Assembly (NCBI GenBank): GCA_051530055.1 | Contig: CM121342.1 | Span: 15,996,001-16,060,000 of the forward strand | Length of the DNA: 64,000 nucleotides | Source: Neoechinorhynchus agilis | Lineage: Eukaryota; Acanthocephala | Direction of reading: 5' to 3' | Shown: positions 34,260 to 42,889 of the stretch, piece by piece | How positions within the stretch are numbered: the stretch's first letter is position 1 | Layout of the letters: the number at the start of each line of letters is the position of its first letter | Notes under the pieces: model-generated | What the model was told of the DNA's origin: nothing | What the model saw: only the letters and a program-made list of their open reading frames with translations | Database searches by the model: none | Program-made: the position numbers and the translations under genes

Positions 34260-34563
34260 ATAAACACTGCTTAGTTCTTGGCTCGCTTGACTGAAATCTT
34301 TAATCACGGTAAAGGAAATCGATTGGCGGACCATAATCGATGACAAGCCAAAACATAACGTTTGCCAAATATAGAAAAGGATCATAGATTGCATTTATTG
34401 TTTTATTTAATTCCTAATTTTTTGACAGAACTTCATAGATTTATTAATTTACAACGATTACAATTTATTCCTGTGAACTTCTTGACGTTGCCAGTATACT
34501 GGCAGCGTTCCCTCGCTGTATCGCAGTTGCGATTCGTTGAGCGTTGAAATTTCTAGAGCGCGG

Positions 34564-35465
34564 TTACCCCGTCATCCTTTTCGTCCTTCGTCCCAATTCG
34601 TCGAGGAGAGTGAGCGCTAACGGTCCCAAGGCTCCATACGTTTCCACGACGAAAGGGACGAAATAATAGGTCCTTAAAAGCTCTCTGTATTTTGTACGTT
34701 TTCGGACCTCAGCTACGACCGCTGAACCTCCACGGCTCTTTTTTGAAAACTGAAAATTACTGGGGGCAAGCGTGTCCACGCAAGTCGCATCCCATAAAAG
34801 CGGTTTTCCCTCCCGCCATGGAAAAACCGTGACACCGTCAGGTCGCTTGCTGTCTAGGCGGCACAAGTTACTTGGCTCTGAAATATTGGGCACGTGGACG
34901 GAATCTAGGGCTCTACTCAAAATTGAGTTCAATTCTGAGTGTCTTGGAAACCTCCCTCTGGACATTTTACAACAGAGGCCGTGTCTGTCATTGGCTTCAA
35001 CTATAGATCCGCAGCGACAGCGATGCGGGATACAAATATCCTGGCCCAATCTTAAAGAAACTGCGACCCTTAACGTAGAATCCTCTAGAAGAGTTCCGAT
35101 TGGCGGGGAGAGCATTTAGCCAGGCTCCCAATTCCTTTGTAGAACACGCCGCAAGACGAACTTGGGATACCTCGTCGAGAAGATCATTAAAGGATTTGTG
35201 AATCTTCTTTATGAGGGGAAGGTCCCAGGCCGACTGCTTGTGGTCATTTTCCGGAAGGTGCGGTATCTGTGTCCGGGATTGCCAGATCGACAAACCGTCC
35301 AAATAATTTTGGGAGTTTTTGTCTCATGTTGGAAAGGGCTTCCGCGTACGTTTTGCTGGCTCGGTAAGAGGCGAGGAACGCTGGAAGGGCTAAATCAGAC
35401 ACTGCGCGGATGCCGAGGCCGCCAAAAGAGGTTGGGAACGTAGCCTGCCGCCAGCCCGTATCCGT
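34564..35465 (-). mobile_element. LINE fragment with C-terminal restriction-like endonuclease
   Basis: Minus-strand residues, in order: GWRQATFPTSFGGLGIRAVS (35,440 region), QSAWDLPLIKKIHKSFNDLL, AWLNALP, RVAVSLRLGQDICIPHRCRC, HGLCCKMSRGRFPRHSELN, LDSKRPDGVTVFPW, LLWDATCVDTLAPSNF and YYFVPFVVETYGALGPLALT. The CxC..H..C cluster, RH, and RPDG...WDxT...D pattern are those of a PD-(D/E)XK-type restriction-like endonuclease found at the C-terminus of some non-LTR retrotransposons. One frame change separates the RT tail from the endonuclease; otherwise the 184-residue end is open. Clade not assigned. Confidence 0.75.
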
Positions 35466-36066
35466 AATGTTAATATTTAAAATTTTCTTTAAAAAAGAGC
35501 GTAAAACACCTATCGAAGAGAGACAAATTCAGATAAAATATTAGTTCGTCGATGATTGCATTCGGATGGTTAGATATGCTATTATTTTGGTCAATCCTCG
35601 ACATCCAAGCGGGATCATTAAAGACAAATGAGTATTTCGAGTGATTGAATCAATCATTATCAATTCAAATCTAAAACATAAGCACGTAAGTTCACCAACA
35701 CACCAAATAATTGTTCGTTTGACTTGGGAATCCAGGATCGTCATCTTTGTAGGTTGCCTCCCTGAGTGCATTGAGACCAACTAAAGATAATTGAATGGAA
35801 ACGTTTGCTTTTTTCCTTAAATCGTGTTGGCCATTTCAATGTTTTTCGATTATTTTATCAGTCGATATAATTTTCTCTCATCCTTGCCGAGGACTGGTCT
35901 TTTCGACCCAATTGAGTGTGTGGTTCGATGTAGAGGGTTAGCAATCGCTGAAATCGCATCACCACATCGTAATGTGTTATTGTGTCAAAAGAGACTGGTT
36001 TCTTTTAACAGTTCATTGTTCCACCTACGAAGACCACCTCGCAGTCGTTGCCGGGGATGCGGTATA

Positions 36067-36545
36067 ATAATAACACGTTTTATTTGTTAATGCACAAAGA
36101 AGAAGACCCATGTACCTTTGGGTCTTCGTAAACACTCGAGTTCTGATTGGATAAATGAATCTGACTATTGATTTTGGAATGGATTACGAGTCCGGGCGGG
36201 CGGGAATATCCAGTCGGGTTGGAAGGTCCGTTCTTATGGGAATTAGCGGATATTGTTTGCATGAATGCTTGTAAGGTTGGTCTTTCCCTGATTAATTTCA
36301 AGTTATGATATGCGAGAAGATTGCGCAGCATGGAAAAAGGAGCGTAGATATAGGGGGTGCGAGATTAAGGGGAGAAAAGTGGGCGATATGTGGTAGAAAT
36401 TGTGGTGGAAGGGTTGATAGGCGTTTTGTTTGTTTTACGAAAATAGTATCAGGGCATTCGGTGAGAGGGGGGAAATCAGTTGCGCAAATTTTAGATGCTC
36501 TTTTATGAAACATTTCAAAACGACGGATTTCAGATTTGGACAGAA
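36067..36545 (-). mobile_element. LINE 3' fragment (copy D)
   Basis: Minus-strand residues KICATDFPPLTECPDTIFVK and STLPPQFLPHIAHFSPLNLA, then a 3' untranslated part with a terminal hairpin (GAAGACCCA/TGGGTCTTC around AAGGTACA) and tail AACAAATAAAACGTGTTATT. The final 270 bases differ from copy E (39,596-39,868, opposite strand) at about three positions, so both are young. Confidence 0.85.
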
Positions 36546-36717
36546 CTAGTACTTTTCCGAGGGTTTCCTTTAAAGATTACCGTAATAGGCGTGGTCCTCT
36601 TGTGATATAGGCCAACGAGGTACTTTGAATTTCCAAATGTCCTGCGTAAAGGATTGTGGCAAAAATCATCAAACTGAATTCAGCTCCGATGAATGAAACT
36701 GCTGCGTTTTTGATCGG

Positions 36718-37150
36718 TCAGTCAGGTGGGGTATACCATTCTTTATTATGAGACTGTCGTATCGCCCAATTTAGATAGTCCTTTCTTCTAAACATGTTAC
36801 TGATATTATCTATCTTACGGTTTCTCTCATGATCAATATTGCAGACTTCGGAAGCTTTCCGGAATAAAGACTGTGCTGCGCTTTTTTTAAAGGCTAGAGG
36901 CGACCTATTTTTCCACGATGTGCCTGCTAACATTCCAGGTTTCCGCTATATGGAAGTTCTTACTTGACGAGCTGTTCTCTTCACACAAACGTCGAGGAAA
37001 TTTGCCGTGTTATTATTGTCTTCGCAAGAGATCGACACGGGTTCCCGAGTCAAGCGAAGGAGAGTTCTGCCATGGGGAGATGTACGGACGTAGCTGTGAA
37101 CAATGGCGAGCAGTGACATTGATGTGAGTGTTCGTGTGGGGACGAGACGG
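36718..37150 (-). mobile_element. Penelope-like element fragment (RT palm/thumb region)
   Basis: Minus-strand residues NFLDVCVKRTARQVRTSI (from 37,000 down), then KKSAAQSLFRKASEVCNIDH and ERNRKIDNISNMFRRKDYLN, a series typical of the end of the PLE reverse transcriptase. It represents a PLE lineage different from the element at 16-18 kb. No ends are visible. Confidence 0.65.
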
Positions 37151-37242
37151 ATTAAATCAGTCGAAATATACATTCGACTTTAATGATCCCTCTCGGATGT
37201 CGATGGCAGACCAAAATAATAACATAAAAATATTAATGGTGA

Positions 37243-37352
37243 ATTGTTACACACTCGAGCTTTATTATTGAAGTCTTCATTTGAGAAGGAGGCTGAAGCC
37301 TTGAAAATTCGCAATGAAGATTTCAATAGTATTGCTCGAGTGTGTAACAATT
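37243..37352. repeat. Inverted repeat, arms of about 45 bases
   Basis: GTGAATTGTTACACACTCGA at the left is mirrored by TCGAGTGTGTAACAATTCGC at the right, with partly matching inner sequence (ATTATTGAAGTCTTCATT versus AATGAAGATTTCAATAGTAT). It lies downstream of the collagen galactosyltransferase-like gene. Confidence 0.75.
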
Positions 37353-37535
37353 CGCCATTGAGAATACACATCCACTCGAAGGAACAATTGGATAGAATAA
37401 AAATATTAGTGTTTAAAATCCAAAATTTCCATTGTAGAACATTTAATTACGTTTCTTTATGTAGTAGCTAAAGTATTAAAACCCCAGCATTCGGGTAATT
37501 ATTAAATCAATATATAAACGATTTGTCTTTTAATT

Positions 37536-39149
37536 CTAGCGAATAATTGTCGTGTTTTCGGTATCGGAAACGTAATTTAATTGTCCATAATAATGAGTGG
37601 GTTGCACTATAACAGGTTGAAAGGCGAACACCACCATGTCCCTTGGCTCGAAGTACTGCTTTAAATCTTGGTTTGGGTGCTGATCAAACATCAACGGCAA
37701 ATATTCATCGACCGGAATAAGTTTAGACAGGGGCTTTTGATCAAGAAGCTTTCTAATTCCACGTCGACTCAACAAATAAGCCACTGTCCAATGGGAGTAA
37801 TGCGGATGAACAAGTGTATTGACTTCCTTCAGGAATTTTTCATTAGAATCCATTATCTTGCGTCCAAGATATATCATGTCCCATTTAATACCGAGTAACT
37901 CGAGTGATCGGAGAGTGTGCGAGAGATGATAGGGAAACAGAAATTCAAACCGAGCGTCGTCTTCCAAAACCATTATCGTCGCGTATTTGTTCTCTTCGGC
38001 GTTCTCCCATATTCGATAGTGACTAAGAAAGCAAGCAACTTCTCCCATATTGACCGGTCGTCTGTTGTATGGATCAACAAACGTTTTAACCACACTAATT
38101 CCTTGAGCGTCAAGGTCTTGTTGCTTCAGTTTAATACCGTCAGTTGCCGAAACGAATTCGGCAGGAAGGCCATACAAATCAAGAGTTTCTTTTGTACGAT
38201 TTCTACGGTCGGGTCTTCGATCCAAATTTATAACATACGACTTAGAAATGTTCTCATAATGATTCTTGAGAGGTCTTAACTGTTTAAGTTCATCAACAGC
38301 TGAAGGCAGTGGAATATAGGAAAGATTTGGCCCCGTTAGTTGGTACTCGCTTAAAAGATGATCGAATCCATCGCAGAATAGGTCCGGATTTTGCTCATAA
38401 AGACTTGAATACCTAACCATGTATCCATGAAGCACTCGGTTGCAAACGTAAACATCATTGTGACCCAAGATGGAAGCGCCGAATTGTTTTTGATGTAACG
38501 ATTGAACATAGCTTAGGTTTAAGAAATACGGAGTTGAAATAGAAGGAACCAGAAAGCATCCAAGTCGATACTGATCGAGCAGCTGATCGTAAAGCCTTAT
38601 ATGCTCGTAATTATTAAAATTCATATCGTGAGTTGCAAAATTGGCTGTGATTGCTGGTGGAATTGATCTGAATAAAGGTGCCATAATGGGCTTCTGTTTC
38701 AAAACGGATTCACGAATAATATTCCGATTTAGTATCAAAACGTTTGGTTGGAACGCCAATAGGTATTGGAAACCCTTTTCGATAGCAAATGTGACTGAAA
38801 ATGGATCGGATAAACATTTGTGTGAGATTGAGATATTTTTGTGTTTTCCAGTGACTTTCTTTATATTGACGGGTATCTCTCAGCGCCAACCAGAAAGATG
38901 CCGCCCATTAAGATCTATTGATGATGAGTTTATGATTCCAGTGAAGCACAACCGTATAGAGCACTTGTGAGGGCATTCAATGTCCAGCAGAGATTTGAAG
39001 AAGAACGGCAGTGTACAAGTTGTATGATTGGTTATGTGAACACTAATCAGTACTGAATATGGATAATTAATAACATCGTTCACATCCCTGAATTTCACAT
39101 GATTAGCCGCATCAGCATGAAGTATTAATGGAAGCCAGAAGAGGAACAT
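37536..39149 (-). CDS. Procollagen galactosyltransferase-like protein (GLT25 / COLGALT family), with an in-frame UGA
   Basis: One continuous frame from the methionine at 39149 (signal peptide MFLFWLPLILHADA) to a TAG at 37536, broken only by a TGA at 38880-38882. N-terminal glycosyltransferase domain: YSVLISVHITNHTTCTLPFF, then FQYLLAFQPNVLILNRN, QKPIMAPLFRS and YRLGCFLVPS. C-terminal domain: SYVINLDRRPDRRNRT, NMGEVACFLSHYRIWENAEE, MVLEDDARFEF with the metal-binding DD, YLGRK, HYSHWTVAYLLS and PVDEYLPLMFD. The family adds galactose to hydroxylysine of collagen in the ER. Oddities: the DxD of the first domain (VDADN in human) is replaced by AFQPN, there is no RDEL-like ER-retention tail, and the UGA. 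A 36-base intron (GTTGGC..AAAG, 38,853-38,888) would remove the UGA in frame, but its donor is weak. The gene could also be a recent pseudogene. Confidence 0.8.
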
Positions 39150-39304
39150 AGTCGGAAGCAAAATGCTGCGATGGCGGCGAAGTGTGCTACCTACGTTTTG
39201 CTGCCAAAGATTATTAGACGCTCTGTATTCGTCGACATGCAGAATGTGTCGTGGTTCTTCCAATATGAAGACCATATACAAAATGAATCTTCAAAATATC
39301 AAGA

Positions 39305-39400
39305 GTGACTGCATAATAATAACACGTTGATTTGTTTGTTACATAACAAGAATAAAAAACTTTTATTTGTAGAACATAAAAAAGTACAAAACGTGCAATC
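39305..39400 (-). mobile_element. LINE 3' tail scraps
   Basis: Contains GTACAAAACGTGCA (the tail type of copy B) and ATAATAACACGTTGATTTG (the tail type of copies D and E) within 90 bases. Likely remains of two LINE 3' ends, one inserted beside the other. It is immediately 5' of the collagen galactosyltransferase-like start region. Confidence 0.5.
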
Positions 39401-39595
39401 ACGACCGTCCGCAAAATCTTAGCTTCTCTCCTTCCCCGGCTGTCGCTATCACGCTAGCAGCATTGCCTCGTTGTACTGCAAGCGAGATATTTTGTCGAAG
39501 GAATACACCTGCTCGTGCGACTTAATTTTGGGTTCTCATTGTGGCATTGTTTTTGATGAAGATAGGGTAATCGTTATTTGAGAGATAAATAATTT

Positions 39596-39868
39596 CCATG
39601 CTGCGCAATCTTCTCGCATATCATAACTTGAAATGAATCAGGGAAAGACCAACCTTACAAGCATTCATGCAAACAATATCCGCTACTTCCCATAAGAACG
39701 GACCTTCCAACCCGACTGGATATTCCCACCCGCCCGGACTCGTAATCCATTCCAAAATCAATAGTCAGATTCATTTATCCAATCAGAACTCGAGTGTTTA
39801 CGAAGACCCAAAGGTACATGGGTCTTCTTCTTTGTGCATTAACAAATAAAACGTGTTATTATTACTCT
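39596..39868 (+). mobile_element. LINE 3' fragment (copy E), short and young
   Basis: Starts at TTTCCATGCTGCGCAATCTT and ends with the hairpin and AACAAATAAAACGTGTTATT tail. It is the reverse complement of the end of copy D with about three differences in 270 bases. 5'-truncated, so only the end of ORF2 and the 3' untranslated region are present. Confidence 0.85.
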
Positions 39869-40111
39869 TCGAACTTCGCCGAGTCCATCATAAGTTTGTT
39901 AAGGTTCGAAGCGTCTCCATCAAAATCGTTTTCAACCTTGCGAAGATCTGAATAAGAACAATTTTTAAAATAAGCAGTAGACACCAATACCAGGAAAATA
40001 ACGCCTTCGATCACTAGATTTCCGATATCGCTTAAAGCGCACTGATCATGACGTCACTTTTATACGAGAAAGAAATTCAGACAACTGACGATACTTTGTG
40101 TTGGTTCGTCG

Positions 40112-40867
40112 TTGATGTCATTCAAGACGGTCTCTTATTTCTATAGTAAAGGAGTTCCAGAACAACCTCTCCGGTTATTTTACAAGCCTCATCGAATTCA
40201 GAGGGATAAGAAGAATCGGAACGCTTTATTTTTGCCCGATATTTTGCCTTTTTTTAATGATAGTCTTCTAAGAAAGATCTTTTGCAAACTCGGACGTATC
40301 ACTGAAGTGTTTATTCACTACAGTCCTAAGATCGAGTATTGGGAACGCATTCAATTGGGCTATGGAGATCATCCATTTGGCGGGAAAAGATTTGCTTACA
40401 TACAATTCCATGAAAGCGTTGATGTGGACAGCGCGTTTCGGAGCAATGAGTTCCGGGAACCGTTAATTTTGAAGGACTTATATCCTGAATTGAAGACAGG
40501 ATATTCGCTTTGGGTTCTTTATCAGGAACACCAGCAACTGAATTCTGATAAAGTCTTAAAAAAGGCCCAAGAAGTGTTGAGGCAATATGATATTCGGAAA
40601 ATGAATGAAAAGGAAAAAGCGAAGGAAATCGACGTAGATGAAGATGGATTTATTTTGGTTAAGTCTAAAAGCTTCACTGGAAGCAATCGAACAGGGCGAC
40701 GGAAGCGCTCAAAGAAAAAGACAAAAGACCATGCCGGTATGTACAGATTTAAGCTGCGCGAAAGTAAAATGGAAAAGATTTCTGAGCTCAGAAAACGATT
40801 CGAGGAGAATAGGAGACGAGTGGCAGAAATGAAAGCAAATAGGAGCTTTAATCCTTTTAAAAGCTAA
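40112..40867 (+). CDS. RRP7A: Ribosomal RNA-processing protein 7 homologue (RRP7A)
   Basis: A 251-residue single-exon protein. Residues 35-130 form an RRM-like domain (NALFLPDILPFFNDSLLRKI, FAYIQFHESVDVDSAF). The C-terminal part has IDVDEDGFILVKS, a basic stretch (GRRKRSKKKTKDH) and the RRP7 signature YRFKLRESKMEKISELRKRF followed by EENRRRVAEMKANRSFNPFK, matching the end of human RRP7A (RESKMEHLAQLRKKFEE). RRP7 is part of the small-subunit processome in the nucleolus, needed for 18S rRNA maturation. The likely start is the second methionine (MSFKTVSYF, 40115) or the first; they are adjacent. A polyadenylation region follows within AT-rich DNA. Nothing unusual. Confidence 0.9.
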   Translation: MMSFKTVSYFYSKGVPEQPLRLFYKPHRIQRDKKNRNALFLPDILPFFNDSLLRKIFCKLGRITEVFIHYSPKIEYWERIQLGYGDHPFGGKRFAYIQFHESVDVDSAFRSNEFREPLILKDLYPELKTGYSLWVLYQEHQQLNSDKVLKKAQEVLRQYDIRKMNEKEKAKEIDVDEDGFILVKSKSFTGSNRTGRRKRSKKKTKDHAGMYRFKLRESKMEKISELRKRFEENRRRVAEMKANRSFNPFKS

Positions 40868-41121
40868 ATTGTTTGATTTCTCTTAAAATCCGTTTTTTCT
40901 CCATGCGTTTGGTAGATTCGGCCGTCGCTTTACGACTTCCATAAAGCTGGATTCTTGTTAGGGAGCATCAATTTGTACTTAACTTTTACAAATATTTAAT
41001 CTTATTTGATAATTCATTGTTTGTGGTGTACAGAAAACGCGAACGGCTTAAAGTTGTTCATTTCCCCTTTTTCCAATTGTATACCTTTAAAAGTTAAATG
41101 TAAAAAAGGAATGTCGTTTAT

Positions 41122-42476
41122 TATTTAGTATAGATTTTCCCAAAACGTTCCCGAGTACGATGTTTTATTTTGTTGGAATTTTCGGCGCTTCACGGCTTCT
41201 TCGGGGACTCTCCCTCGCTCTGAAAAGGTCAAAAAAGGGCTAACATTATTGTGGTGGCTAACAAAATGGGTGGCTAACGGTGCTGACGCGTACGAGAATT
41301 CTATCATGGACAGCATACTCTCGGATGGATCAGCATATGAACTGGAATCGAAGGATGGTTGCATTGACAAAAGAAAGGAGTTAAATGCAGCGCTGCAAAA
41401 AGTGGTCTCAGTGAGAGGATTGATCCATGGGAAACATTGAGGTTACTAGAGAACAACCACGTGACTACCTACCGTTCCTCAAGATGATCTTCAGAGTAGA
41501 CGAACCAACTCAAAGAGCCTGGTATAGGAAGTTATGTAAAAAGGACATTGTCCTACATCGGGTCTCACATCACCCATGGGCGATTAAGCAGGCGATTCTA
41601 GGAGGCATGTTGAGAAATGCTAGATTATGCTCGACAACTAGACAGAGCAGATTAGATGCAGAGGAACGGATCCGTGGTATTTTCGCAAGCAACGGATATT
41701 CTACACAAGAAGTAGACCGGATGATTGACAGGGCAAACAACCGACGAAATCGGAACGATCGATTTACCACTGTTGAGAATTCCGTATATATCCGAAGATT
41801 TCACATGGAACGTGAAGCGAATACTTCGGGAATGCCACGTCAGAGCTGGGGTTGTGCATATGACCGGTCCTTCCTTAAGAAAACTTCTGATGGGGACTAA
41901 TCACCACGAGGATCAGGAGAATTGTCCAAAAAAGTGCATTATGCGCACTCAATGTCAATTGGACAATGAAGATGGAAGACGAAGACCGAAGGCATCCTGT
42001 ATGATGAGCAACGTGGTATGCCGGATCACATACGGCAATTGCAAGGACTAGGGGAAATCCTGCTGCTACATTGGAAAGACGGAGCGGAGGCTACACCAGC
42101 CGGTAACTGAGCATTTCTGTAATGCACGTAACCCGCACGCACCGTCGTACGCGTCAGCACTGTTGGCCACCCATTTTGCTAACCACCACAATAATGTTAG
42201 CCCAGCCTTAGGGGTGGGGGTTCTCTACAAGGCATCTGATCCTGTAGACCTTTTGCATTGCAGAAGCTCTACTTATTGGCCGTGGAGGAGTAGCAGGGCC
42301 GGGGGCACCTACTGATGGGTCACTCAATCAGAAGGATGAATTGTCAGACAGTTTATCACTTTTCTGACAATTTCAGAGGGAGAGTCCCCGAAGAAGCCGT
42401 GAAGCGGCGAAAATTCGAACAAAATAAGACATCGTACTCGGGAACGTTTTGGAAAAATCTATCTATACTAAACAAT
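41122..42476 (+). mobile_element. Penelope-like element with inverted terminal repeats
   Basis: The two ends are inverted copies of each other over about 95 bases (left 41,122-41,220, right 42,370-42,476), and a second inverted block inside (GGGCTAACATTATTGTGGTG on the left at 41,238) extends this to about 150 bases. The interior encodes PLE residues: SHHPWAIKQAILGGMLRNAR, STRQSRLDAEERIRGIF, FTWNVKRILRECHVRAGVVH, and SNVVCRITYGNCK, the zinc-bearing start of a GIY-YIG nuclease. PLEs are known to carry terminal repeats in direct or inverted orientation. Each end has a hairpin (GCCG/CGGC at the right end) set between CCGAAGAA and GAAAATTCG. The catalytic part of the RT is missing, so this is a defective copy. 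Confidence 0.75.
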
Positions 42477-42479
42477 GCG

Positions 42480-42766
42480 AGTACGCAACAAAGATGCCTT
42501 CCATCGATTGTTTATTATTTAGAAACGTATTTGAACAAAATAACATTTAAAGCCACGATACTTTTTCCCAACGAACGAATATGTCAAATGTGTCAATTTG
42601 TAAGATTCAAATTTTTTTAATGAGTCTCGTTCATTTGAAAAATTGTTTCTATCCGATTTTTAGCCGTTCAGTTATCGAATTAGAAAAGATTTGTGGGTAA
42701 CATTTTTGCCAATGCTTACCCAAATTTAATCTCGCTTTATGGACTAAGCTATTTAGCGTTGATGAG
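42480..42766. other. Host sequence left of the LTR element, nothing recognised
   Basis: AT-rich. It ends in ATGAG (42,762-42,766), one copy of the five-base target-site duplication of the LTR element. If the interrupted host gene continues on this strand, its next exon should lie here or further left, but I could not identify it. Confidence 0.5.
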
Positions 42767-42889
42767 TGTAAGCTCTTCTTTGACAGAATCCATCTTTATT
42801 TTTCAAAATCCAAACACGCGCGCGCCTATTTTGCCAAAAAAAATTATTCGCAAAGGACCATGTGAGAAAGACTGAGTCAATCAAACGTT

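Noticed and set aside
38880-38882. Reassigned UGA codon (variant genetic code)
   Set aside because: eRF1, ZDHHC, HIP and the peptide precursor all end at TGA at the expected place, so UGA is a normal stop here. Readthrough at one gene remains possible.
41122-42476. A cut-and-paste DNA transposon with terminal inverted repeats
   Set aside because: The interior encodes Penelope-like RT and GIY-YIG residues and no transposase, and no target duplication was seen.
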